Assembly: GCF_041358175.1 (NCBI RefSeq)
Contig: NZ_JBGKBE010000001.1
Span: 248,001-312,000, forward strand
DNA from: Muriicola sp041358175
Lineage (GTDB): Bacteria; Bacteroidota; Bacteroidia; Flavobacteriales; Flavobacteriaceae
Direction of reading: 5' to 3'
DNA length: 64,000 nt
Made by a program: the position numbers and the translations under genes. Below are positions 40,555 through 49,630 of the stretch, piece after piece. Each line of letters opens with the position of its first letter. Positions within the stretch are counted from its first letter, which is position 1. The notes beneath the pieces are model-generated. The model was not told the origin of the DNA, searched no databases, and worked only from the letters and a program-made list of their open reading frames with translations.

Positions 40555-42210
40555 ATGCTGAAGAGAAATTACACATACACGCCGTACGCTGTACCTAAAA
40601 ATTGGGCATGGGCAATATTGCCCTTTCTCTTCTATGCTGTATTAGGCGCGGCTCAGCAAGCTCCTGTAGTAAATACTTCCGTAGACACCACCTCAATAAA
40701 AATAGGAGAGCAGATAAAGTTTAAAGTATCGGTGGAAACAGATACTACTGCTCAGGTAATTTTTCCTGAGGGTCAGACCTTCTCCCCCCTGGAAACAGTT
40801 GAAGCCTTCAAAACGGATACGACCCGAAAGGCAGATCGGATGATCCTTCAAAAAATCTACGCCTTAACCCAATTCGATTCGGGTTCCTATATCCTTCCTG
40901 TTCAAAGGATAGAGATTGATGGGAAGGGATATTTTACAGACTCCCTCAGGGTAGAGGTAGCGACCGTTGAAGTAGATACTGTAACTAAGGAAATCTATGA
41001 TATAAAGCCTCTGATTCCTGTCGAGAAAAATATGGCAAATATCCCATTCTACGTCTGGGTCATATTGGGAAGCCTTCTTATGATCGGAATTGTTCTCTGG
41101 TACTTCTTCAGGCGTAAACCATTGAGCGAAGAGGAACAGCAAGCTATGCTCCCCCCCTATGACCGGGCACTACAGGAATTAAAAAAGCTCGAAAACTCCA
41201 AATATCTCATACAGGAGGAATATAAAAAATACTATTCTGAACTAACTGATATTGTTAGGTCATATCTGGAAGAGGATGTCCATATATCTGCTCTTGAAAG
41301 TACCACAGATCAGCTTATCACCAAGCTGGAGCTGATGAAAGATGCAGGGGAATTAAAAATTGAAGACGAAACCATACAGCAGTTCAAACAAATCCTTTAC
41401 ACTGCAGACCTGGTGAAATTTGCGCGCTCAAAACCAGAAATGTCGAAGGCAGAAGAAGACAGGAAGTCTATAGAGCATATAGTTATAAAGACCAAGGAGG
41501 CCATACCTGAGCCCACTGAGGAGGAATTGATGGAGCAGGCTGCATACAAGGAAGTCCTGCGTAAAAAAGCCCTTAAAAAAAGATGGGTACAGGCAGGAGT
41601 GGCCACCGCAGCAATAGTGCTGCTTAGTCTGGTTGCCACTGTATTCTATTACGGGATTGACAATGTCAGGAATTCGTTAATCTACCAGCCTTCTAAAAAA
41701 CTACTCGAGGGAGAATGGGTATCCAGCTCCTATGGCTATCCCCCCATAGACATATCAGCTCCGGACGTTTTGCTAAGACAAGAGGTGGAACTTTCAGCTG
41801 AAGAAATGAATGTAGTACGAAACAAACAAGTATTTTCCTTTTACAATCCAGAAAATCTCTTTGGCGTAGGAACATCTTCCGTAATACTGGCAGAACCTAC
41901 CGAACCCGATTATCAAAAGAGCATCGATAAAGCCCTTAAGGAATTCGCAGATAAAGGTGCCCGAAACATTATCACCAAACAAGAAGAATTCAGCTCTGTT
42001 TCCGGAGTCCCCGGGGTAAAAGTCTATGGCAGTGCTACCTTCCCGGGTGATAGTGAGAATGAGAGAATTAAAAGCAAATATGCGATCATCCTTTTTGGTG
42101 GAAAAGGATTCCAACAACAGGTGATTCTCTCATGGGAAGAGGGGGACCCTTATGCCGAACAGATCATTGAGAGAATAATTAATTCTATAGACGTTAAAAC
42201 ACAGGTTTAA
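40555..42210 (+). CDS. two-helix BatD/DUF4381-like membrane protein with extra C-terminal domain
   Basis: From ATG 40555 the protein has 551 residues. It has a signal-like N-terminus (about 16-34), a periplasmic beta domain beginning VNTSVDTTSIKIGEQIKF, a membrane helix near 165-186 (FYVWVILGSLLMIGIVLWYF), a cytoplasmic helical part with YKKYYSELTDIVRSYLEE (DUF4381-like), a second helix near 345-367 and a further periplasmic C-terminal domain of about 180 residues. The last domain is unfamiliar to me. The gene occupies the slot between DUF58 and BatA and is tightly packed, 4 and 3 bases from neighbours. Confidence 0.8.
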   Translation: MLKRNYTYTPYAVPKNWAWAILPFLFYAVLGAAQQAPVVNTSVDTTSIKIGEQIKFKVSVETDTTAQVIFPEGQTFSPLETVEAFKTDTTRKADRMILQKIYALTQFDSGSYILPVQRIEIDGKGYFTDSLRVEVATVEVDTVTKEIYDIKPLIPVEKNMANIPFYVWVILGSLLMIGIVLWYFFRRKPLSEEEQQAMLPPYDRALQELKKLENSKYLIQEEYKKYYSELTDIVRSYLEEDVHISALESTTDQLITKLELMKDAGELKIEDETIQQFKQILYTADLVKFARSKPEMSKAEEDRKSIEHIVIKTKEAIPEPTEEELMEQAAYKEVLRKKALKKRWVQAGVATAAIVLLSLVATVFYYGIDNVRNSLIYQPSKKLLEGEWVSSSYGYPPIDISAPDVLLRQEVELSAEEMNVVRNKQVFSFYNPENLFGVGTSSVILAEPTEPDYQKSIDKALKEFADKGARNIITKQEEFSSVSGVPGVKVYGSATFPGDSENERIKSKYAIILFGGKGFQQQVILSWEEGDPYAEQIIERIINSIDVKTQV

Positions 42211-42213
42211 GAA

Positions 42214-43212
42214 ATGTTTGAAAATATTCAGTTTGCGAATCCACAATTCTTTTGGTTGCTCCTGGGGTTACCTCTGGCCATCCTGTGGTATTTCTTCAAA
42301 CGAAAAGATCAGACAGCTACACTAAAAATCCCAAGCATAAAGGGATTTCCAAAAAATGACATCCTTTCTAAACTGCGTCCTGTATTGTTTGCCTTCAGGC
42401 TTCTTGCCCTGGCATGCATTATCACGGCAATGGCCAGGCCACAGATCAGAGAGGTCTCAACCCGTACAAAAACAACAAAGGGGATTGATATAGTGATGGC
42501 TATAGATGTTTCTTCCAGTATGCTGGCCAGGGACCTTCGTCCGAACCGACTTGCAGCTCTCAAGGAGGTGGCTTCTAATTTTATACAACAACGCCCCAAT
42601 GACCGTATTGGGCTTGTCGCCTACGCGGGGGAAAGTTATACTAAAACCCCTATTACCAGCGACAAGGGGATCGTACTAAACGCGCTTAAAGAAATAACCT
42701 ATGGCCAATTGGCAGATGGCACAGCTATTGGTATGGGCCTGGCTACTTCCGTTAATCGCTTAAAAGACAGTAAGGCCATAAGCAAAGTGATCATTCTCCT
42801 TACCGACGGTGTTAACAATTCAGGATTTATCGAACCTGAAACGGCCGCCAACCTGGCTGTTGAATTTGGTATAAAAACGTATACTATCGGACTAGGAACC
42901 AACGGCAATGCACTTTCGCCAATTGCGTACAATGCTGATGGATCATTCCGATATGGAATGCGACAGGTTGAAATCGACGAGGATCTCTTAAAGCAGATTG
43001 CTGAACTAACAGGAGGGCAATATTTCAGGGCGACCAACAACCAGAAACTGGAAGCAATCTATGAAGAGATCAACAAACTGGAAAAAACAGAAGTAGAAGA
43101 ATTTAAATATTATAACAACGAAGAGAAATTCAGGCCCTGGGCCCTTCTTGCCGGAATCCTTCTGATTTCCGAATGGATATTGAGGACAATCTTATTTAAA
43201 AGTTTTGTTTAG
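42214..43212 (+). CDS. batA: BatA, von Willebrand factor A membrane protein
   Basis: The 332-residue protein has two N-terminal membrane helices (about 10-28 and 56-74), a VWA domain with a complete metal-dependent adhesion site start DVSSS (98-102) plus LLTDGVNNSG, and a C-terminal helix (about 308-328). It is BatA by order and layout. The Bat proteins form an inner-membrane/periplasm complex implicated in oxygen tolerance in Bacteroides fragilis and in stress survival elsewhere. BatB follows after 3 bases. Confidence 0.93.
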   Translation: MFENIQFANPQFFWLLLGLPLAILWYFFKRKDQTATLKIPSIKGFPKNDILSKLRPVLFAFRLLALACIITAMARPQIREVSTRTKTTKGIDIVMAIDVSSSMLARDLRPNRLAALKEVASNFIQQRPNDRIGLVAYAGESYTKTPITSDKGIVLNALKEITYGQLADGTAIGMGLATSVNRLKDSKAISKVIILLTDGVNNSGFIEPETAANLAVEFGIKTYTIGLGTNGNALSPIAYNADGSFRYGMRQVEIDEDLLKQIAELTGGQYFRATNNQKLEAIYEEINKLEKTEVEEFKYYNNEEKFRPWALLAGILLISEWILRTILFKSFV

Positions 43213-43215
43213 GCC

Positions 43216-44262
43216 ATGATACAGATAGACGAAGCGACATATTTCTATTTCTTCCTGCTCTTCCCGGGCATAGTGCTGCTGTATCTCGGTTTGGTGTTCT
43301 GGAAAAAAAGAACTCAAAGGAAATTTGCCGATCCCGATTTGCTCAGAAGATTGGTTCCCACCCGTTCCAACTTTAAGAGTGGGTTAAAGTTAATTCTCCT
43401 TCTCTTAGGCCTTACAGGACTTATCCTCGGGCTGGCCAATCCAAAAATTGGAACCAAACTGGAAACCGTAAAGCGAGAGGGGGTTGATATTGTGTTTGCA
43501 ATTGACGTATCAAAAAGTATGTTGGCCGAAGACATCGCACCCAACAGGCTGGAGAAGTCGAAACGACTGGTTTCCGAGATCATCAATCAACTGGCAAGTG
43601 ACAGAATCGGAATTATTGCCTATGCCGGGCAGGCTGCTCCTCAATTGCCTATCACCACCGACTACGGAGTGGCAAAAATGTTCTTACAGTATCTAAACAC
43701 CGACCTTTTGTCATCCCTGGGTACGGCGATTGATGAGGCCATTAAACTGGCAACAACCTTCTATGACGATCAGGATCAGACGAACAGGGTTCTGTTCATT
43801 GTTTCAGATGGAGAAGACCACACAGACGGACGGGCTATAGATGCCGTAGATCTTGCGGTAGAAGAAGGAATAAGAGTGTTCACCATTGGAGTCGGAAAAG
43901 AAAAAGGAGCCCCAATTCCGATAAAAAGGAACGGAATTACACAGGAATTGAAAAAAGATGGAGAAGGCGAGGTAATTATTACCCGGCTGAATGCAGAAAT
44001 ATTGGAAGAAATTGCCGAAAAAGGAAATGGAGAATATATAGATGGCTCAAATACGGAAGAAGCTGTTGAAAAAATCAAGGAGGCTTTAAATCAAATTGAT
44101 AAAACCGAATTTGAAGCCAAGCAGTTTGCGGATTATAAGGACCAATTTCAATGGTTTTTGGGTGCAGCCTTATTCTTCCTATTTTTAGATATCTTTTTAC
44201 TCGACAGAAAAACAAAATGGCTACAAAAGTTAAATCTATTTAATGAAGAAGACCATGAATAA
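43216..44262 (+). CDS. batB: BatB, von Willebrand factor A membrane protein
   Basis: The 348-residue paralogue of BatA has helices at about 9-28 and 56-74, a VWA domain with DVSKS (97-101) and IVSDGEDHTDG, and a C-terminal helix (about 308-327). It is presumed to pair with BatA in the membrane complex. It overlaps batC: the ATG at 44255 lies within its last codons. Confidence 0.93.
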   Translation: MIQIDEATYFYFFLLFPGIVLLYLGLVFWKKRTQRKFADPDLLRRLVPTRSNFKSGLKLILLLLGLTGLILGLANPKIGTKLETVKREGVDIVFAIDVSKSMLAEDIAPNRLEKSKRLVSEIINQLASDRIGIIAYAGQAAPQLPITTDYGVAKMFLQYLNTDLLSSLGTAIDEAIKLATTFYDDQDQTNRVLFIVSDGEDHTDGRAIDAVDLAVEEGIRVFTIGVGKEKGAPIPIKRNGITQELKKDGEGEVIITRLNAEILEEIAEKGNGEYIDGSNTEEAVEKIKEALNQIDKTEFEAKQFADYKDQFQWFLGAALFFLFLDIFLLDRKTKWLQKLNLFNEEDHE

Positions 44263-45064
44263 GATATGCTTGTTTTTTTTCCTGTGTTTCTTTGCCGTAG
44301 GCATAGCGCAAGATGACAAAAAGAAAAACACTGAAAAGGATCTGAAGTCTTCCCTCGACCTAACCTGGGAGGCGAATCAGGAATTGTCTGAAAACGAATT
44401 CGTCAAGGCTGAAGCAGATTACCGAAGGGCGATCTCCAAAAGCGGTGAAAATGTTATTGCGCCTTATAACCTCGGAACGGCCTATTACAAAAAAGAAAGC
44501 CTGGAAGAAGCATTTGGCAGGTTTAAGCAGGCAGGGGAACTGGCCGAGGCTAAACCTGAAAAACACAAGGCCTTTCACAATATGGGCAATGTATTCATGA
44601 AAAATGAGGAATACGCCAAGGCTGTTGAGGCTTACAAAGAAGCATTGAGGAATAATCCCGAAGACGAGGAAACCCGATATAATCTGGCACTGGCCAAAGC
44701 CCTGGCAGAGCAGCAGAAAAACCAGGACAAAGACGGGGACAAGGACGAAGAATCAAAGGAAGATGAAGATTCTGAAAATAAAGGCAAAAAAGAACAGGAA
44801 GACCAGCAACAAGACAATAAGGAAAAAGACGGAGGGGAACAGGAAGAAGATGAAAACAAGGACGGGGATGGAAATGAGAAAAAGGACCAGCCTAAGGAGG
44901 GCGAAAAACCCGACGAGCAAAAACAGCCACGCAGTAGTCAACTTTCTCCTCAACAAATAAAAAATCTGTTGGAAGCCATGCAGAATGAAGAAAATAAAGT
45001 GCAGGAAAAGATGAACGAAAAGAAGGTCAAAGGACCTAAGAGTAAAAATGCCAAAGATTGGTGA
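44255..45064 (+). CDS. batC: BatC, TPR protein with acidic/basic C-terminal tail
   Basis: Starting at ATG 44255 (MNKICLFFFLCFFAVGIAQ) the protein has 269 residues; ATG 44243 is an alternative adding four residues. A signal peptide is followed by about three TPR units (residues 30-145: NVIAPYNLGTAYYKKESLEE, HNMGNVFMKNEEYAKAVEAY and NPEDEETRYNLALAKALAE). A long low-complexity Lys/Glu/Asp/Gln tail comes next (about 150-225), then LSPQQIKNLLEAMQNEE. The tail is probably an extended charged linker in the periplasm. Its TGA overlaps the batD ATG. Confidence 0.9.
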   Translation: MNKICLFFFLCFFAVGIAQDDKKKNTEKDLKSSLDLTWEANQELSENEFVKAEADYRRAISKSGENVIAPYNLGTAYYKKESLEEAFGRFKQAGELAEAKPEKHKAFHNMGNVFMKNEEYAKAVEAYKEALRNNPEDEETRYNLALAKALAEQQKNQDKDGDKDEESKEDEDSENKGKKEQEDQQQDNKEKDGGEQEEDENKDGDGNEKKDQPKEGEKPDEQKQPRSSQLSPQQIKNLLEAMQNEENKVQEKMNEKKVKGPKSKNAKDW

Positions 45065-46848
45065 TGATTAAAAATACAATCCATAGTGTTCTTCTTCTTT
45101 TCTTCCTGATTGGATCCTCTTTCGGATTCGCTCAGGAAGAGGAAACCATTGAGTTTAAAACAAATCTCAGCAAGAACAAGCTCGGGATTAATGAAAGACT
45201 CAGGGTAGAATTCACAATGAATAAAGACGGCGATAACTTTACCCCTCCTGATTTTGAAGGGTTTCGCGTACTTATGGGCCCGTCACAATCCATCAGTTCG
45301 TCCTGGATCAATGGGGTGAGAAGTTATTCCAAGACATATTCATATACCCTGGCGCCAACTGAACGGGGTACCTTTACCATAAAACAGGCTACGATTGTCA
45401 TTGATGGAAAGACCTACAAAACTACCCCTGCAAAAGTAGAAGTAACAGCTGCGGTTGACAAGCCCAGTGATCAGATGACAGCCGAGGATATCGCGGATGA
45501 AAATCTGCATCTTGTAGCTGAGGTATCAAAGACACAACCCTATTTAAATGAGGGAATGAGTGTGGTCTACAAGCTTTATGTGAGTCCGTCCATCAATGTT
45601 TCCAATTTCCGTCCTCTTGATAATCCTACCTATAACAATTTCTGGAGCCAGGATATCCCTGTTACCTCTTATAATGTGAAGAATGGAACCTATCAAGGTA
45701 AATCATACCGATACGTTATTCTCAAGCGTGTGGTGCTGTATCCGCAAAAAAGCGGGGCACTGGAAATTGAGCCCCTTTCCCTTGACGTCACCCTGGAAGT
45801 GCCAACCAACAGGAGAGATTTCTTCGGACAGCCAATCTATACACAAACCCATAAAACAGTATCTGCGGGGAAAAGGACTATCCAGGTAAAGCCGCTACCT
45901 ACTCAGGGACAACCCAGCGATTTTAGTGGGGCTGTAGGCAGCTTCAGGTTTAATGTCTCTACCAGTAAAAAAACCCTTAAGGCCACTGAATCCCTTCAGG
46001 CCGTTGTTGAAGTTGAGGGCAAGGGAAATCTTAAACTCTTCCAATTACCTGCCTTGGAAATGCCCGGATCTCTGGAAGTTTATGAACCCGAGTATAACGA
46101 AAGTGTGAGGACTACCCTCTCGGGGATGCAGGGGAAAGTGAGTAATAACTATACGGTAGTACCTTCCTTTAAAGGGAAATATCCCATCCCCTCCATAAAT
46201 TTCAGCTATTTTGATCCTCAGGATGGCACCTATAAAACACTGACTTCTGATGAAATCAATATCGATGTAACCAGCGGACCTCTTGAATCCTCAGGGGGAA
46301 ATGTTTCTATTACCTCCAGTAATAAACGTCCTATTCAGGCAACTGGCAGTCAGTTCCACTTTATCAAGCTAACACCGAACCTCAGACCTATACAGGAGAC
46401 CCCTTTCTTTGGCTCATTGCAATTCTATCTTTTCTTTTTAAGTCCGCTATTACTCATCCCCCTTGCAATAATATTTGGTAAAAGGAGAGAAGCGATTGCC
46501 AGTGATGTGGCCGGGAATAAAATTAAAAGAGCGAACAAGCTGGCAAGGAAATTCCTTTTTAAAGCCAGAAAGGCCATGGGAGAGAAAGACGAATTCTACA
46601 TTGCCCTGGAAAAAGCTCTCCACAACTACCTGAAAGCGAAGCTTAAAATTGAAACCACAGAATTCAGTAAGGAAAAAATAGCAACCCTCCTACTTAAAAA
46701 AGAGGTTGACTCCGAAACCAACGACGGATTTATAGGCTTGCTGAAAAACTGTGAAATGGCCAGATACAGTCCTTTTTCCCAGGTTCAGATGCAAGCAGAT
46801 TACGACAAGGCCATTGAAGTTATTTCAGCATTGGATAAACAACTATAA
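45064..46848 (+). CDS. batD: BatD, large periplasmic beta-rich membrane protein
   Basis: ATG 45064 sits in the TGATG junction with batC and gives 594 residues; a TTG two codons earlier is unlikely. A signal peptide (MIKNTIHSVLLLFFLIGSSF) is followed by a long BatD periplasmic region, including LNEGMSVVYKLYVSPSI and FSGAVGSFRFNVSTSKKTL. A single membrane helix (about 454-472) and a cytoplasmic helical domain of about 120 residues follow. It is the usual BatD architecture. The batE ATG follows after 1 base. Confidence 0.93.
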   Translation: MIKNTIHSVLLLFFLIGSSFGFAQEEETIEFKTNLSKNKLGINERLRVEFTMNKDGDNFTPPDFEGFRVLMGPSQSISSSWINGVRSYSKTYSYTLAPTERGTFTIKQATIVIDGKTYKTTPAKVEVTAAVDKPSDQMTAEDIADENLHLVAEVSKTQPYLNEGMSVVYKLYVSPSINVSNFRPLDNPTYNNFWSQDIPVTSYNVKNGTYQGKSYRYVILKRVVLYPQKSGALEIEPLSLDVTLEVPTNRRDFFGQPIYTQTHKTVSAGKRTIQVKPLPTQGQPSDFSGAVGSFRFNVSTSKKTLKATESLQAVVEVEGKGNLKLFQLPALEMPGSLEVYEPEYNESVRTTLSGMQGKVSNNYTVVPSFKGKYPIPSINFSYFDPQDGTYKTLTSDEINIDVTSGPLESSGGNVSITSSNKRPIQATGSQFHFIKLTPNLRPIQETPFFGSLQFYLFFLSPLLLIPLAIIFGKRREAIASDVAGNKIKRANKLARKFLFKARKAMGEKDEFYIALEKALHNYLKAKLKIETTEFSKEKIATLLLKKEVDSETNDGFIGLLKNCEMARYSPFSQVQMQADYDKAIEVISALDKQL

Positions 46849-46849
46849 G

Positions 46850-47608
46850 ATGAAGAGCTGGATATTTATAATAATTATTTTTCTATCCCCTTTTTGCCAG
46901 GCGCAAAATGATGTCCTGTTTGATGAAGCAGCAAAAGCTTACAATGAAGGGGATTACGAGCTGGCCATTGATAATTACAAGCATGTTCTGGAAAGCGGGG
47001 TTCATTCTGCCAGTATATACTTTAATCTCGGAAATGCCTATTACAAACTCAATGAAATAGGCCCCAGTATTTATTATTACGAAAAGGCCCTTTTATTAGA
47101 TCCCAATGATAATGAGATCAGGAATAATCTCGCCTATGCACAGCAAATGACAATTGATGATATAGAGCCCCTGCCTCAAACAGCTATCTCAAGGATGGTG
47201 TCTCGTGTGATGAATATTCTGACCTTTGATCAGTGGGCCTATACATCCATAGGTTTTATGTTCTTGTTTGTTTCCCTTTATCTGGCATTTTATTTTTATC
47301 GATACGCCGATAAAAAGCGACTTGCCTTTATAGGAAGTATGATCTGTTTATTTTTTGCAGCTTTAAGTGTAGTAATGGCCGTACTGCAGTATCAGGAATA
47401 CAATAAGACCGATCCGGCAATCATCTTTGCATCCGAAACTTCCGTAAAAGAGGAACCCAACAACCGCAGCATAACCCTGTTCAATTTACATGAGGGGAGT
47501 AAGGTGTATGTTCTGGAAACGCTTCAGGAATGGCATAAGGTAAAGCTTGCCGACGGGAAAAACGGATGGATACCAGCTTCAGACCTACGGGAAATAAAGG
47601 ACTTTTAG
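46850..47608 (+). CDS. batE: BatE, TPR and SH3b membrane protein
   Basis: The chosen ATG gives 252 residues with a clean signal peptide (MKSWIFIIIIFLSPFCQA); the upstream in-frame extension into batD is not needed. TPR repeats (about 20-95: AYNEGDYELAIDNYKHVLE, NLGNAYYKLNEIGPSIYYY) precede two membrane helices (about 125-146 and 155-178) and a C-terminal SH3b-like domain with KVYVLETLQEWHKVKLADG and NGWIPASDLREI. The SH3b end may touch peptidoglycan. It closes the operon. Confidence 0.9.
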   Translation: MKSWIFIIIIFLSPFCQAQNDVLFDEAAKAYNEGDYELAIDNYKHVLESGVHSASIYFNLGNAYYKLNEIGPSIYYYEKALLLDPNDNEIRNNLAYAQQMTIDDIEPLPQTAISRMVSRVMNILTFDQWAYTSIGFMFLFVSLYLAFYFYRYADKKRLAFIGSMICLFFAALSVVMAVLQYQEYNKTDPAIIFASETSVKEEPNNRSITLFNLHEGSKVYVLETLQEWHKVKLADGKNGWIPASDLREIKDF

Positions 47609-47642
47609 CGCATTCTTAACATTTAGATAATAGTAATCCTAT

Positions 47643-47650
47643 TATTTTTG
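47643..47650 (+). promoter_or_regulatory. TAnnTTTG -7 element just before the 103-residue gene
   Basis: TATTTTTG, an exact match, ends only 6 bases before ATG 47657, so the transcript would start at or near the start codon. Confidence 0.5.
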
Positions 47651-47656
47651 GACTTT

Positions 47657-47968
47657 ATGAGCCGAACTTTCTTTAAATCATTTGTCGTTGTCTTTCTCAG
47701 TACCATTTGGATAACCGGGATTATAGCCCCGCCTGTATTGCAATTGATAGATGACAACGCAGTGCTCATTTCCTTAAATATGAATGAGGAAGAACCTCAG
47801 GAACAGGGAAAGAAAGACATAGGAGAAGAATTCATCCTCGGGAATCCAATGAGTGTAAACGACTTCTTACTTTTCAGCTATTCAGATTCAGCTGGCGATT
47901 CTGCCAGTTCATTTTCCAATTCTTATTACGGGGAAATACAATTGCCCCCACCCGAAGAGCTTTTATAA
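47657..47968 (+). CDS. small single-span membrane protein of unknown function
   Basis: From ATG 47657 the protein has 103 residues; the TTG at 47648 lies inside the promoter element and is rejected. One N-terminal hydrophobic helix or signal (SFVVVFLSTIWITGIIAPPV) is followed by an acidic periplasmic stretch (MNEEEPQEQGKKDIGEEF) and a Ser/Tyr-rich tail ending LPPPEELL. I do not recognise a family. It sits between the Bat operon and the first SulP gene; the position of the -7 element suggests a leaderless mRNA. Confidence 0.68.
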   Translation: MSRTFFKSFVVVFLSTIWITGIIAPPVLQLIDDNAVLISLNMNEEEPQEQGKKDIGEEFILGNPMSVNDFLLFSYSDSAGDSASSFSNSYYGEIQLPPPEELL

Positions 47969-48039
47969 GCTTATTTCATATCCTTTAATTAATTAACCTG
48001 CCCGATCCTATCAATTCGGGTTAAAACTACTTTATAATT

Positions 48040-49620
48040 ATGTTTAAACACATCAAGAATGATTTACCAGCGAGTATCGTTGTTTTCTTTGTAGCCCTTC
48101 CCCTCTGTCTGGGGATTGCACTCGCTAGTGGTGCTCCTTTGTTTTCCGGCCTGATTGCCGGTATTGTAGGAGGAATAGTTGTAGGCTCCTTAAGTGGCTC
48201 GCAAATTGGTGTTAGTGGTCCAGCAGCTGGACTGGCGGCCATAGTATTAACCGCTATTGGCGCCCTGGGTGGATACGAGAACTTTTTAGTTGCCGTTGTC
48301 CTGGGGGGAGCCATTCAACTCCTTTTTGGCGTACTGAAGGCAGGAATAATCGGGTATTACTTTCCTTCATCCGTGATTAAGGGGATGCTGACAGGAATCG
48401 GGATAATTATTATCCTGAAACAAATCCCGCACTTCTTTGGTTATGATTCAGATCCTGAAGGCGATTTTGCCTTTATTCAGGTCGACGGAGAAAATACTTT
48501 TTCAGAAATCATCAACTCCGTTAATTTTATTAGTCCGGGAGCAACAACCGTCGCAATTTTAGGATTGTTGATCTTAATTCTCTGGGATAAGGTACTCACC
48601 AAAAAAGCTAGAATATTTCAACTCATACAGGGGCCACTTGTTGCTGTGATTGTGGGAATCCTCTTTTTTGTAATTACCAAAGGCAATGACATATGGGCTA
48701 TTTCTACCGAACAATTGGTAAAAGTGCCAATTCCAGAAGACGCCTCATCCTTTCTTGCACAGTTTAGTTTTCCAAATTTTGCTGTCATCACAAGGCCAGA
48801 AATCTGGGTAACTGCCTTTACCATAGCCCTGGTAGCCAGTCTGGAGACCTTATTATGTGTTGAAGCAACGGATAAACTTGATCCAGAAAAACACGTTACC
48901 CCTACAAACAGGGAATTACTTGCACAGGGAACCGGGAATATGATTTCCGGTTTAATCGGCGGGCTGCCCATAACCCAGGTAATTGTCCGTAGTTCGGCCA
49001 ATATTCAGTCGGGTGCAAAAACTAAACTTTCTGCAATTATTCACGGCTTTTTCTTATTGATCTCGGTTATTCTTATCCCGAGATTACTCAACATGATTCC
49101 CTTGTCTGTACTGGCGGCTATACTATTTATAGTAGGGTACAAGCTAGCAAAACCGGCTCTTTTTAAAGAAATGTATCAACTGGGATGGAAGCAATTTATT
49201 CCTTTTACGGTGACAGTACTTGGGATTATTTTCACAGACCTGCTCGTTGGAATTGGTATGGGATTGGGTGTCGGTATTGTTGTGATTTTGATAAAGAGCT
49301 ACCAGAACTCTCATTTCCTGCATATAGAGGATAAGAGTAATGGCAAACATAGAATTAAAATGACACTTGCCGAAGAAGTAACATTCTTTAACAAAGGTGC
49401 CATTTTAAAGGAGTTAGACAGTTTGCCTATAGATACGTTTTTGGAATTAGATGTCAGAAAAACAAGGTATCTAGACAATGATATCATAGAAATTCTCGAC
49501 GATTTTGCTTACAAGGCCAAAGAAAGAAATATAGATATTAAGTTAATTTCAGAGCTGGGTACTGTTGAAAATCCGACGAGTTTTGTCGATTTTTTTAAAT
49601 TAAGACCTAAAACTGCCTAA
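48040..49620 (+). CDS. SulP-family transporter, first of the inorganic-carbon cluster
   Basis: This 526-residue protein has the SulP fold: a first helix DLPASIVVFFVALPLCLGIA, then SGSQIGVSGPAAGLAAIVL and GLIGGLPITQVIVRSSANI around the central substrate site, about 14 helices, and a short C-terminal STAS domain (about 425-520, with DTFLELDVRKTRYLDND). Carbonic anhydrase two genes downstream suggests bicarbonate as the substrate, as with BicA-type SulP proteins; this is inference from context. The USP-like gene follows after 10 bases. A weak CCCGA/TCGGG hairpin precedes it (48001-48020). Confidence 0.9.
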   Translation: MFKHIKNDLPASIVVFFVALPLCLGIALASGAPLFSGLIAGIVGGIVVGSLSGSQIGVSGPAAGLAAIVLTAIGALGGYENFLVAVVLGGAIQLLFGVLKAGIIGYYFPSSVIKGMLTGIGIIIILKQIPHFFGYDSDPEGDFAFIQVDGENTFSEIINSVNFISPGATTVAILGLLILILWDKVLTKKARIFQLIQGPLVAVIVGILFFVITKGNDIWAISTEQLVKVPIPEDASSFLAQFSFPNFAVITRPEIWVTAFTIALVASLETLLCVEATDKLDPEKHVTPTNRELLAQGTGNMISGLIGGLPITQVIVRSSANIQSGAKTKLSAIIHGFFLLISVILIPRLLNMIPLSVLAAILFIVGYKLAKPALFKEMYQLGWKQFIPFTVTVLGIIFTDLLVGIGMGLGVGIVVILIKSYQNSHFLHIEDKSNGKHRIKMTLAEEVTFFNKGAILKELDSLPIDTFLELDVRKTRYLDNDIIEILDDFAYKAKERNIDIKLISELGTVENPTSFVDFFKLRPKTA

Positions 49621-49630
49621 TTAGAAAAAT

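Noticed and set aside
48001..48020. CCCGA/TCGGG hairpin before the first cluster SulP gene
   Set aside because: Only five pairs with a ten-base loop and no T run; too weak to call a terminator or riboswitch.
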